From Pseudomonas agarici (GTDB lineage: Bacteria; Pseudomonadota; Gammaproteobacteria; Pseudomonadales; Pseudomonadaceae): a stretch of DNA of 53,339 nt. The notes under the pieces were generated by a model, which worked only from the letters and a program-made list of their open reading frames with translations, did no database searches and was not told where the DNA came from. Positions 25,609 through 38,877 of the stretch are shown one piece after another (position 1 is the first letter of the stretch; each line of letters opens with the position of its first letter). The stretch covers positions 1 to 53,339 of the forward strand of contig NZ_FOAR01000033.1 of NCBI RefSeq assembly GCF_900109755.1, read 5' to 3'. The translations under genes and the position numbers were made by a program.

Positions 25609-27271
25609 GCGCTGCCTCCAGCACGATCCGGCCGCTGGAGCAGGCGGCGCTGGCGTTGCGAAAGGCGAAGTGTAGTTTGCTGCGTATCGGGTCGAAGCGC
25701 AGGCTCAGATCGATCCGATCGCCGGGGCGGACCAACTGTTGGAACTTCAGCACTTCCATGCCGGCGAATTTTGCCGGCAATTGGAGTCGCTGGCGACCCA
25801 GTTCGAGTGCCCAATCCACTTGCACCACGCCCGGCAGCACCGGGGTGGTGGGGAAGTGGCCGCTGAAATAGGCGAGGTCCGGCGGCACGGCCAGTTGCAG
25901 CAGCCATTCGCCATCCGTTTCGTTCTGGGCCAGTATCTCCGGACCTTTGGGGCGTGGAGCCTGCAACAGTGCCTGGACATCGGCTTGAGGCAGCTTGCCC
26001 TGGGGGTTGAGCGGCAGTTGCCGCAGCAGACGCCAGCGACGTGGCAGCGCCAGTACCTCGCAATGTTTCAGCAGGTGTTGGCGCAGGGTGTCGGTCAGCG
26101 TCCGCCGACCTTGGTTGCGCAGGGTGTGCAGCCCTCGGTCGGAGAGCACCAGCAGTGCGCCGAGGTAGGCTCGGTTCTCCTGCACCACGCCCAGCCGTGC
26201 TTCGGCGACCCAGGCGTGCTCCTCCAGGGCCTGTTCGAGCATGGGCAGGGAGATGCGTTTTTCCTCCAGCTTGACGATGCGGTCCAGGCGACCCAACAGC
26301 TCGAAGCGACCATCGGCTTCGAAGCGCACGGCATCCGCTGTCTGCTCGACATGCCCGACTGGTAGGTACGGTGAAGCCACCCGCAGGGCACCCTCGGCGT
26401 CCTGGTCCAGTTGCACATCGGCGAAGGGACGCCACAGCCGGGCGCCCTGGCGCCAGGCGATACCGCCGGTTTCCGAACTACCGAGGATTTCCGTCGGCCA
26501 TTGGCGCAGGTGTTGTCGCAGGTTGCTGGCGGCGTCTTGCGGCAAGGTGTCACCGGAGGAGAACACCCGGCGTACCTGGCTCAGGGCCGGCCAGTCAAGA
26601 TTATCGCCCATGCGCTTGAGCAGGGCCGGGCTCGCCACCCAAGCGAACTGCGAGTGCCGGCGACTGGCGCGTTGCAGGTCCTCGGGGAAGGCCAGTTGCG
26701 TGCGCACAAAGGGGCGTCCGGCACACAGTGGCCAGAGCACGCGGAACAACAGGCCGTAGATATGCTGGGTGGCGACGCTGCCGATGACACAGGCCTGGTC
26801 GAGGTCGGCGCCCCATAGGTGTTCGAGGGCCTGCACTTCATTGGCCAGTTGTCGCAGGCTTTTTTCGATGCGCTTGGGTTCGCCGCTGGAGCCGGAGGTG
26901 CACAGGCTCAGGCGACAGGCATCGAGATCGAGCGCGGCGGGGCTCAAGGGCTTTGCCTGCAGGTCATTGAGGGTTGCGCTGTCGGTCAACCACAGGTCGA
27001 CATCCGCTGACCAGCGCTGGCGTGTCTGTTCTTGCAGATCGGCCACCAACAGCACGGCAACCCCGGCCCGCCAGGCGCCGAATAGGGCAATCGCCAGTTC
27101 TCCGGCGTCTTCCAGGTGCAATGCCATGCGCTCGACGCCACGGGCCCGCAGCCCGGCGGCCAGGCCCAGGGCCTGCCGGCACAGGTCGGCATGCTCCAGC
27201 GGCGGGTCCATCGTCACGGCCCGTCCGGCGTGTGTCTTGAGCAGCAACTGCTCAAGGTTTATCCAATTCAT
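25601..27271 (-). CDS. Acyl/aryl-AMP ligase fused to a hotdog dehydratase (ApeH-ApeI)
   Basis: A two-domain protein of about 556 aa. The first 450 residues form an ANL-family adenylating enzyme: CTSGSSGEPKR phosphate loop, SGDTLP, GSSETGG, GRLDRIVK, and a C-terminal NPQGKLP with the catalytic lysine. The last 100 residues form an ApeI/FabZ-like hotdog domain with FSGHFPTTPVLPGVVQVDW. In better-studied APE systems, as I recall, ligase (ApeH) and dehydratase (ApeI) are separate proteins. It should activate the aryl starter and load an ACP. The ATG at 27271 overlaps the preceding gene by 4 nt. Confidence 0.85.
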   Translation of the reverse strand: MNWINLEQLLLKTHAGRAVTMDPPLEHADLCRQALGLAAGLRARGVERMALHLEDAGELAIALFGAWRAGVAVLLVADLQEQTRQRWSADVDLWLTDSATLNDLQAKPLSPAALDLDACRLSLCTSGSSGEPKRIEKSLRQLANEVQALEHLWGADLDQACVIGSVATQHIYGLLFRVLWPLCAGRPFVRTQLAFPEDLQRASRRHSQFAWVASPALLKRMGDNLDWPALSQVRRVFSSGDTLPQDAASNLRQHLRQWPTEILGSSETGGIAWRQGARLWRPFADVQLDQDAEGALRVASPYLPVGHVEQTADAVRFEADGRFELLGRLDRIVKLEEKRISLPMLEQALEEHAWVAEARLGVVQENRAYLGALLVLSDRGLHTLRNQGRRTLTDTLRQHLLKHCEVLALPRRWRLLRQLPLNPQGKLPQADVQALLQAPRPKGPEILAQNETDGEWLLQLAVPPDLAYFSGHFPTTPVLPGVVQVDWALELGRQRLQLPAKFAGMEVLKFQQLVRPGDRIDLSLRFDPIRSKLHFAFRNASAACSSGRIVLEAAHD

Positions 27272-27813
27272 GCACTGCCTCTTACGCGTTGGCGTATCAG
27301 CCATTCAATGGCAAACAGCAGGCCCATCAGCCCATAGGCGATCAGGCCGTTGTACAACGCCCACCAACTCAGCGGCGCCCACAGGGTCAGTGCGGCTGCG
27401 AGCAGGCCGTTACAGAGAAAAAAACAGCTCCAGGCGCAGGTCACCCAGCGGGTGTAGCGAATTGCTATCTGTGGCAGCTCCGGCTCGCTCAGGCGTGCCA
27501 GCCGCTCGGCCATCGGTGGGCCGAATTTCAGGCTCAGGCCGAACAGACCGAGCATGAAACCGCTGATCAGCACCGGATACCAGCGCAGCAACGACGAGTT
27601 GTTCAGCCAGGCCAGCAAACCGCAGAACGCCATGGCGCACAGTGCCATCCACAGGCTGGCGGGCTTGCGTGCGCCGGTCAGGGCACGGGCCAGCCACAGG
27701 CCGCCGAGCAATATCCCGAACTGCCAGGGCGCAAAATGCTCCATGCCCAAATACACCGCAAAGGGATACAGCAGGCCGGCCAGTAGTAGGCCCAGGCCGG
27801 TCAGTCGGCTCAT
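27268..27813 (-). CDS. COG4648-type membrane protein of the APE cluster
   Basis: A polytopic protein of 181 aa with about six membrane helices (for example LGLLLAGLLYPFAVYLG and FLCNGLLAAALTLWAPLSWW) and an ERLARL cytoplasmic segment. Proteins of this kind sit between the ACP and ligase genes in many aryl polyene clusters; their biochemical role is not known. 4-nt overlaps on both sides. Confidence 0.75.
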   Translation of the reverse strand: MSRLTGLGLLLAGLLYPFAVYLGMEHFAPWQFGILLGGLWLARALTGARKPASLWMALCAMAFCGLLAWLNNSSLLRWYPVLISGFMLGLFGLSLKFGPPMAERLARLSEPELPQIAIRYTRWVTCAWSCFFLCNGLLAAALTLWAPLSWWALYNGLIAYGLMGLLFAIEWLIRQRVRGSA

Positions 27814-28064
27814 GCGGTCGGTTGGACCAGGCGAAACACAGCCTCGACCACGTCGTTAACGGTGCGTACCGACTTGAACTCATCGGCAGCGATTTTCTTG
27901 CCGGTCTGACGCTTGATGTGGTCGATCAGGTCCACGGCGTCGATGCTGTCGATTTCCAGATCCTGATACAGGTTGCTGTCCAGCGTGACGCGCTCAGGTA
28001 CCAGCTCGAAGAGTTCGACCAGGGCATCGCGCAGCGTATTGAAGATGTCTTCACGGGTTTGCAT
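27810..28064 (-). CDS. apeF: Acyl carrier protein (second, ApeF-type)
   Basis: An 84-aa acidic four-helix carrier protein. The phosphopantetheine attachment serine is in LEIDSIDAVDL (about residue 39). It lies 9 nt after the first ACP gene. The two ACPs are distinct in sequence, so they probably serve different steps, such as starter loading and elongation. No phosphopantetheinyl transferase gene is present in the cluster. Confidence 0.88.
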   Translation of the reverse strand: MQTREDIFNTLRDALVELFELVPERVTLDSNLYQDLEIDSIDAVDLIDHIKRQTGKKIAADEFKSVRTVNDVVEAVFRLVQPTA

Positions 28065-28073
28065 GGTGGTGTC

Positions 28074-28346
28074 TCAGGCTGCCTGTTTGGCCGTGACGAA
28101 AGCCGCAAGGCTGGCCACGCTGGAAAAATGGTCGCGGGTGTCCTTGGCGTCGCCATCGATCTTGATGCCATAGCGTTTCTGGATCGCCAGGCCGAGTTCG
28201 AGGGCGTCCACCGAGTCCAGGCCCAGGCCTTCGCCAAACAGCGTTTGCTCGTTGCCGATGTCCTGGGCACTGATGTCTTCGAGGCCGAGGGCATCGATGA
28301 TCAGTTCCTTGATCTCATGGTGCAGGACGCTTGTCGGATCGCTCAT
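28074..28346 (-). CDS. apeE: Acyl carrier protein (first, ApeE-type)
   Basis: A 90-aa carrier protein with the attachment serine in LGLDSVDALEL (about residue 44). AAGGAG lies 10 nt before the ATG at 28346. The start is inside the acyltransferase gene (32-nt overlap), the deepest overlap of this operon. The E/F assignment of the two ACPs is by position only. Confidence 0.87.
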   Translation of the reverse strand: MSDPTSVLHHEIKELIIDALGLEDISAQDIGNEQTLFGEGLGLDSVDALELGLAIQKRYGIKIDGDAKDTRDHFSSVASLAAFVTAKQAA

Positions 28347-29133
28347 CTGTGGCGAGCTCCTTAATGAAGTAATGGTGCAGAAAATCGTTGAGCCTGCGCG
28401 AAGCCTGAGGCGCGGGGCCTTGGCTGGCGAAGGCCTGTGGGTCTATATCGACTCCGACGCGAAAACTGAAGTGTACCCGGCGTCTGGGAATGCGATACCA
28501 GGGTTCGGCCTTGGTCAAGGTGGAGGGGCTGACCTTGATCACGACCGGGGTGATCATTCTCGCACCTCGCAAGGCAATCGCGGCGGCGCCGCGATGAAAG
28601 GCCGGCGCCTCTCCCGGCGTGGTGCGTGTACCCTCGGGGAAAATGATCAAGGTCTGGCCCTCTTGCAGCGCCGCAGTAGCGGCCTCGAGCATTGTCATGC
28701 TGCCATCGTTGCTGATGTACTGGGCGCAGCGCACTGGTCCTCGGGTGAACGGGTTCTGCCAGAGACTCTGCTTGACGACGCAGTTGGCGTTACGCACCAG
28801 GCCGATCAGGAACACCACGTCGATCAGCGACGGGTGGTTGGCGATAATCATTTGTCCGGGGCGTCCGAGCCGTTGCACGCCCTCGACTTCGTAGGTCAGC
28901 ACGCCGGTCCGTGCCATGAATCGGATCAACAGCCAGAACAGCCGGCTGACCGTTTGCCGTGCGCGCCGGTATGAGTGCCGTGCATCGCCGGGCAGAGCGT
29001 TGAGTAAGGGGAAGATAACCAGGCGCAGGCACAGGCCACCCAACCCGAACAGGGCGAAGCTGACAGCGGTGGCCAGCAGGCGCCAGTAATAAGCGTCTTG
29101 AGGCTTATTCACGTTCGGCGCCGCCAGTTCCAT
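28315..29133 (-). CDS. PlsC-like 1-acylglycerol-3-phosphate acyltransferase family protein
   Basis: A membrane-associated acyltransferase of about 272 aa. The HX4D motif NHPSLID and the substrate motif FPEGTRT are intact, and an N-terminal hydrophobic stretch (ALFGLGGLCLRLVIFPLL) anchors it. In APE clusters this gene follows the chain-length-factor gene. I take the ATG at 29133 because GGAAG precedes it; the ATG at 29148 is possible. It may acylate the glycerol-based anchor of the polyene lipid. Confidence 0.8.
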   Translation of the reverse strand: MELAAPNVNKPQDAYYWRLLATAVSFALFGLGGLCLRLVIFPLLNALPGDARHSYRRARQTVSRLFWLLIRFMARTGVLTYEVEGVQRLGRPGQMIIANHPSLIDVVFLIGLVRNANCVVKQSLWQNPFTRGPVRCAQYISNDGSMTMLEAATAALQEGQTLIIFPEGTRTTPGEAPAFHRGAAAIALRGARMITPVVIKVSPSTLTKAEPWYRIPRRRVHFSFRVGVDIDPQAFASQGPAPQASRRLNDFLHHYFIKELATDERSDKRPAP

Positions 29134-29828
29134 GCCCGGGTCTTCCATCTGTGTTGGCAGATCGGGTCTGGGCCGAGCAAGGTACGCACCAGATTGAGGG
29201 CATGAGGCCATTGGCTTCTGACGCCTTCGTCCTGGCAACGGTCCAGGGACAACTGCCATTCGTCGCCCGGTGTCAGCAACAAACCGACGGCATAGGGGAA
29301 CGGTACGTCGTCGATCCAGCGGCTGTAGGCTTCGGGCGGTTGTTCTTCGGTGATCACCAGCAATACCGCCGGAGCACCTTCACCGAGCAGTGCCGCCGCC
29401 TCCAGCATGCCATGCTCCAGGCCGTCGCCATTGGCGGCCAGCGCGCTCATTTCGCTGGTTTCGCCGCGTATGATCGACCACAAGCCGACAATGGCGTTAT
29501 GTACCGAGAGACTGAACTGCGTGGGCGAGAGTGGCTGGTCGGCAGCCAGATCGCTGAGAATTTCCAGTGTGCGTAAGGTTTCGCCGTGCCGGGAGATGAA
29601 GACCAGTGGCAGTGCCTGGTGCCCCTGCGCCAGCGGCCAGCCGACGCTGAAGGCCATGCGCGCCAGGCGGCTGAGGCGGCGGCGTTGCATAGCTGGCAGG
29701 AACGACACATCGGGAGCCGCATCGCTCGGCGCAAGCACCGTGGGCTGGCGGCTCCAGACCTGCCAGTCGGCCACGCTCTCGAGGCCCGGGGCCCAGGCAC
29801 CCCATTGGGCAATATTGAAGTTGATCAC
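29109..29828 (-). CDS. apeC: Chain-length-factor-like beta-ketoacyl synthase homologue (ApeC-type)
   Basis: The first gene of the aryl polyene operon. It starts at a GTG at 29828 with GGGAAG upstream. The product, about 239 aa, opens INFNIAQWGAWAPGLESVADW, as do short ketosynthase-like proteins annotated as beta-ketoacyl synthase chain length factor. The segment aligned to the ketosynthase nucleophile (FSLSVHNAIVGLWSI) has no cysteine, so it should not condense by itself. In the studied system it forms a heterodimer with the ApeO ketosynthase, encoded here at the far end of the operon. Confidence 0.83.
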   Translation of the reverse strand: MINFNIAQWGAWAPGLESVADWQVWSRQPTVLAPSDAAPDVSFLPAMQRRRLSRLARMAFSVGWPLAQGHQALPLVFISRHGETLRTLEILSDLAADQPLSPTQFSLSVHNAIVGLWSIIRGETSEMSALAANGDGLEHGMLEAAALLGEGAPAVLLVITEEQPPEAYSRWIDDVPFPYAVGLLLTPGDEWQLSLDRCQDEGVRSQWPHALNLVRTLLGPDPICQHRWKTRAWNWRRRT

Positions 29829-30178
29829 TGAGTAATCTTCCCGCCCCTGCGGGCTTGCTTGAACGCCACGGCTGGCTCCTTGACCGACATTCCACTGGGC
29901 GTGGCGCCATGGCCGAGTGGCGCGCATTATCCCGGTGCCACGGACTTGTAGCAAACAATGGGCTACATTTTGCCCGATAAAATCTACAAATGGCCAAAGC
30001 ACCCTGTGTCATATGCCCATTGTCGATATTTTCGGCGATATGTCTGTCGGTCGTTTCCTTGATTTGAGTGGAGCGTTCGAGAGTTTGCGCAGTTATTGCC
30101 GATGATGGAATAGTACTTGTCTCCTCTAGGGCCAAGCCCTCTACACTCGGTTATTCATTGATGCACGGAGGTCCTGTC
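29829..30178. promoter_or_regulatory. Divergent promoter region, APE operon / parA-like gene
   Basis: The only sizeable non-coding gap next to the 16-kb APE operon, so its promoter should be here. It holds three spaced half-sites: TTGTAG at 29946-29951, GCTACA at 29962-29967 and CTACAA at 29984-29989. The first pairs with each of the other two as an inverted repeat. A GGGC/GCCC pair lies within the same segment (29960-29963, 29972-29975). They could be a repressor or activator site. No sigma-factor match is claimed. Confidence 0.4.
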
Positions 30179-30952
30179 ATGCGGCGTGTGGTATTCAATC
30201 AGAAGGGTGGGGTCGGCAAGTCGAGCATTGCTTGCAATCTGGCGGCGGTCAGCGCCAGCGAGGGCTATCGGACCCTGCTGGTGGACCTCGATGCCCAAGC
30301 CAATTCCACGCAATACCTGACCGGCCTCACCGGTGAGGACATTCCCATGGGTATTGCCGACTTCTTCAAGCAAACCCTGTCGTCCGGGCCGTTTTCCAAG
30401 AAGGGCCAGGTGGATATCTATGAAACCCCCTTCGACAACCTGCATGTGATCACCGCCACTGCCGAACTGGCCGACTTGCAGCCCAAGCTTGAGGCAAAGC
30501 ACAAGATCAACAAGCTGCGCAAACTGCTGGACGAGTTGGCGCAGGATTACGAGCGGACTTACCTGGATACCCCGCCAGCGCTGAACTTCTATGCGGTTTC
30601 AGCGCTGATTGCCGCTGATCGTGTACTGATTCCCTTCGATTGCGACAGCTTTTCCCGGCAGGCGCTGTATGGCCTGCTGGCGGAAATCGAAGAGTTGAAG
30701 GAAGACCACAACGAAGGCCTGCAAGTGGAAGGCATCGTGGTCAATCAGTTCCAGTCGCGGGCCAGCCTGCCGCGACAGATGCTTGACGAGCTGATCGCCG
30801 AAGGGCTGCCGGTGCTGTCGGTATACCTTAACAGCTCGGTGAAGATGCGCGAGTCCCACGAAGCCAGCAAGCCGTTGATTCACTTTGACCCGCGTCACAA
30901 GTTGACCCAGCAGTTTGTCGAGCTGCACAACCTGCTGGAAGATAACGCCTAA
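30179..30952 (+). CDS. ParA/MinD-like P-loop ATPase
   Basis: A 257-aa ParA-family ATPase. The ATG at 30179 follows GAGG by 7 nt and opens MRRVVFNQKGGVGKSS, the deviant Walker A of the family. LLVDLDAQANST and LDTPPALNF are the A' and Walker B regions. No parB partner or parS-like site is nearby, so it is an orphan, possibly positioning a protein cargo. The 3' end overlaps convergent trxC by 4 nt. Confidence 0.85.
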   Translation: MRRVVFNQKGGVGKSSIACNLAAVSASEGYRTLLVDLDAQANSTQYLTGLTGEDIPMGIADFFKQTLSSGPFSKKGQVDIYETPFDNLHVITATAELADLQPKLEAKHKINKLRKLLDELAQDYERTYLDTPPALNFYAVSALIAADRVLIPFDCDSFSRQALYGLLAEIEELKEDHNEGLQVEGIVVNQFQSRASLPRQMLDELIAEGLPVLSVYLNSSVKMRESHEASKPLIHFDPRHKLTQQFVELHNLLEDNA

Positions 30953-31389
30953 GCGGCGATCCCCTGGCTGCGCAGCCACGCCAGTAGTTGTGGCAATGGA
31001 AAAGCTCCGCTCTGTCGCGCCACTTCCCGGCCGTTCCTGAACAGGATCAGGCTGGGAATCGAGCGAATCCCCAACTGCGCGGACAGTTGCGGGTTGGCTT
31101 CGCTGTCGAGCTTGGCCAGTCGGCATTTGCCCGCGAGCTGACCCGCCGCCTGCTCGAATATCGGCGCAAAGGATTTGCACGGCCCGCACCAATCGGCCCA
31201 GACATCCACCAGCAACGGCAGGTCGCCCTTGATCTGGCTCGCATAGTCGCCCTGTTTCAACTCGAAAGGTTTGTCCAGCAGGACCCCGGCCTTGCAGCGC
31301 CCGCATTTTGGCTGATCGCCCAAGCGGTCGGCGGGAATGCGGTTGAGACCGTTGCAGTGGGGGCAGGGGATCAACAGGGGGGCGGACAT
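30949..31389 (-). CDS. trxC: Thioredoxin 2
   Basis: A zinc-containing thioredoxin of 146 aa. Two CxxC pairs (PCPHC, CGRC) form the N-terminal zinc ribbon and WADWCGPCK is the redox-active site. RSIPSLILF contains the cis-proline. It reduces disulfides under oxidative stress. It is monocistronic and convergent with the ParA-like gene. Confidence 0.93.
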   Translation of the reverse strand: MSAPLLIPCPHCNGLNRIPADRLGDQPKCGRCKAGVLLDKPFELKQGDYASQIKGDLPLLVDVWADWCGPCKSFAPIFEQAAGQLAGKCRLAKLDSEANPQLSAQLGIRSIPSLILFRNGREVARQSGAFPLPQLLAWLRSQGIAA

Positions 31390-31396
31390 GGCAGGG

Positions 31397-31432
31397 CTCC
31401 AGATAAATGGCCAGTGGACTCTATCTGGAGTC
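31397..31432. promoter_or_regulatory. Inverted repeat upstream of the HigA-type gene
   Basis: CTCCAGATA at 31397-31405 and TATCTGGAG at 31422-31430 form a perfect 9-bp inverted repeat with 16 nt between. A shorter nested dyad GACTC/GAGTC (31417-31421, 31428-31432) overlaps the right arm. It lies 50-80 nt upstream of the antitoxin-like gene. Antitoxins of this family usually repress their own promoter, so an operator is the likely reading. Confidence 0.4.
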
Positions 31433-31481
31433 GTGAATGGGCTTTATCAAGGTTTCAGGTTAAATGGAGGGAGGAACGTTG

Positions 31482-31883
31482 ATGAACGTCATGACCCAAC
31501 AGGCTTTCGGGCATTGGCATTTTGTCGGGCCGCTGTTGTGCAAGCCGAAAAACGAAGCCGACTACGATGCGTTGGTCGGCATGCTCGATGAATTGCTCGA
31601 GCTGATCGGCGAGGACGAGTCGAGCCCGCTGATGAGCCTGGTGGATATCCTCAGTGATCACATCCAAGCCTATGACCAGGAGCACCGGCCGATGCCGAAG
31701 GCCAGTGGCGCCGATGTCCTGCGGGAAATGATGCGCGAGCATGGCCTGACCTAGAGCGACCTGCCGGGCGTGGGGCCGCAATCGGTGGCTTCGGAAATCC
31801 TCAGCGGCAAGCGCCAGCTCAACCTGCGCCAGATTCGCTGGCTGGCCGAACGCTTCGGGGTGCGCGACCAGACCTTTATCTGA
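31482..31883 (+). pseudogene. higA: HigA-type antitoxin gene interrupted by one amber codon
   Basis: ATG at 31482 follows GGAGG by 7 nt. The frame reads through REMMREHGLT and meets TAG at 31752-31754. It then continues in the same frame as SDLPGVGPQSVASEILSGKR and so on to a TGA at 31881-31883. The post-stop part is the DNA-binding HTH of E. coli HigA-like antitoxins, where the motif reads LT-x-SDLP. One base change (CAG to TAG) would explain the interruption. No higB toxin gene is adjacent. Either a recent loss of function, a sequencing error, or read-through. The 90-residue truncated product would lack the DNA-binding part. Confidence 0.82.
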
Positions 31884-31889
31884 GCCGGT

Positions 31890-33353
31890 TCAGGACGAAC
31901 AACTGATCTCCAGGTGCTTGCCCCATTCCGGTGGCCGCTGGGCATAGGCTTGCATCCCCGCTTGTTCCTCGAACGGGTTGCTCAGCACCGCGTGTAGCCG
32001 CCGCACTTCCTCGTAGTGGCCACCCTCCGCTGCATCGATGGCCTTCTGCGCCAGGTAGTTGCGCAGGATGTAGAGCGGATTGACCGCGTGCATCCGCGCC
32101 TGGCGCCGGGCTTCGTCCTGGTCCGGTTCGCGGGCGACGCGGGCCTTGTAGCGTTCCGCCCAGGTATCGAAGCCGTTGAGGTCGATAAAGTCGTTGCGCA
32201 GGCGGGCCGTGGCCAGGGCGGCGGGTTCATTGCCCAAGCGGCGGAAGAACAGGCTGTAATCCACGCCACCGACCTGCATCAGTTGCAGCAGGTCCTCCAC
32301 CAGTTTCTGGTCGTCCCTTTCTGCCGTGGTCAGGCCGAGGCGGCGGCGCATCAGGTCCAGGTAGTGGGCCTGGTACAGCGGTAGGAACAAGCCCAGGGTT
32401 TCGCGCAGGGCCTCGACCGTGATGAAGGGACTCAGTGCCTGGGCCAGCGCACTGAGGTTCCACTGGCCGATCGGCACTTGGTTGCTGAAGGAATAGCGGC
32501 CCTGGCCGTCGGAATGGTTGCAGATGAAATGGGCGTCGAAATCATCGAGGAAGGCAAAGGGGCCAAAATCGAAAGTGATGCCCAGGATTGACATGTTGTC
32601 GGTGTTCATCACGCCATGACAGAAGCCGTAGGCCTGCCACTTGGCAATCAGCTCGGCATTGCGCTCGACGATTTCCTTGAACATCGCCAGGTACGGCTCC
32701 GGCTGTTCCAGGCATTCGGGGAAGTGCAGCGCCAGCACGTGCTCGCCGAGTTGCTTGTGCTGCTCGGGCTGCTGGGTGTAGTAAAAATACTCGAAATGAC
32801 CGAAACGGACATGGCTCGGCGCCAGGCGCAGGATCATCGCCGCGCGCTCCTGTTTTTCCCGCCAGACTGGAGTGTCGGAGCCGATTACACAGAGTGCCCT
32901 GCTGCTGGGGATGCCCAGGGCATGCAGGGCTTCGCTGGCGAGAAATTCGCGGATCGAGGAGCGTAGCACCGCACGACCATCGCCCATGCGCGAATAGGGG
33001 GTCTGGCCGGCACCCTTGAGATGCAAGTCCCAGTGCTCGCCCGCCTGGTTGTAGACCTCGCCCAGCAACAGCCCACGACCGTCGCCCAGGCGCGGGTTGT
33101 AGGCGCCGAACTGATGCCCTGAATAGACCATTGCCCGTGGCTCGGCCTCGGCCCATAACGTGTGGCCGCTAAATAGCTGGGCAAACACGGGTTGCTCGGC
33201 AACCGCCGGGTCAAGGTCGAGCAGAGCCATGGCCGCTGGACTGGCAACCACCAGGCGCGGGTTGTCGATGGGCTCGGGCAGCACATGGGTAGAAAAGCCG
33301 TCGCCCAGGCGGGCGAAGCGGTTGTCGAAGGTCAGTTCGTCGAGGGCTTTCAA
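31890..33353 (-). CDS. selO: Protein adenylyltransferase SelO (YdiU)
   Basis: A pseudokinase-fold enzyme that transfers AMP to Ser/Thr/Tyr of target proteins and is tied to redox stress. 487 aa. Recognisable parts are YSGHQFGAYNPRLGDGRG, HLKGAGQTPYSR, FCHGVMNTDNMSILG and FDFGPFAFLDDF. It ends with CSS, cysteine standing where animal SelO has selenocysteine. It lies 53 nt downstream of mscK on the same strand and ends 6 nt from the convergent higA-type frame. Confidence 0.95.
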   Translation of the reverse strand: MKALDELTFDNRFARLGDGFSTHVLPEPIDNPRLVVASPAAMALLDLDPAVAEQPVFAQLFSGHTLWAEAEPRAMVYSGHQFGAYNPRLGDGRGLLLGEVYNQAGEHWDLHLKGAGQTPYSRMGDGRAVLRSSIREFLASEALHALGIPSSRALCVIGSDTPVWREKQERAAMILRLAPSHVRFGHFEYFYYTQQPEQHKQLGEHVLALHFPECLEQPEPYLAMFKEIVERNAELIAKWQAYGFCHGVMNTDNMSILGITFDFGPFAFLDDFDAHFICNHSDGQGRYSFSNQVPIGQWNLSALAQALSPFITVEALRETLGLFLPLYQAHYLDLMRRRLGLTTAERDDQKLVEDLLQLMQVGGVDYSLFFRRLGNEPAALATARLRNDFIDLNGFDTWAERYKARVAREPDQDEARRQARMHAVNPLYILRNYLAQKAIDAAEGGHYEEVRRLHAVLSNPFEEQAGMQAYAQRPPEWGKHLEISCSS

Positions 33354-33406
33354 CGGCCATCTCCAGCAGAGTGTCCGAGTATTTTGCTGGGATTGGCTTC
33401 CCAGTG

Positions 33407-36757
<3,351 letters not shown>

Positions 36758-36793
36758 AGGTACTGGTCGAGCCTGATGAAGAGAATGGGCAGT

Positions 36794-38536
<1,743 letters not shown>

Positions 38537-38877
38537 AGGCAGTACTCCAGAAAAAGCGAGAAGGGCAGTGCGCGGACTGACCATGCAGTCTACGTGCCAG
38601 CGATTCTAACTCGTTGAAATGCACTGCTGTCAAAAAGCTTTGGAGTCACTCATTCCATATAGCCGGGCAGGTATTGCCCGCGCGTCGACAATCTCGGGCT
38701 GATGGAAGTAGCGGTGCCTGGCAAGATTGATTCGGGTGATGGTGGGGCCAGGCAGTGATGGTGGATTGCGGGTAACGGTGGTCGCGACGACAGAATGCGG
38801 TGTAGGGGTTTTTTCTGATATTTGAACGAGTCGGTTGTCGTCAAAGTAGTCCTTCGAGTTTTTTGAGGGAGTACTTT
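38537..38877. other. Divergent intergenic region, nhaP2 / cyclase gene
   Basis: About 340 bases with no gene. It must contain both promoters. One perfect hairpin, CGGGCA/TGCCCG (38664-38669, 38675-38680), has a 5-nt loop but no T-run. A T-rich stretch precedes the cyclase gene. I looked for a Hrp-type box and an ExsA-type site upstream of the cyclase gene and saw neither. Confidence 0.35.

Noticed and set aside
38640..38877. Search for a Hrp box or ExsA site before the ExoY-like gene
   Set aside because: No GGAAC...CCAC spacing and no convincing A-rich ExsA pattern was found.
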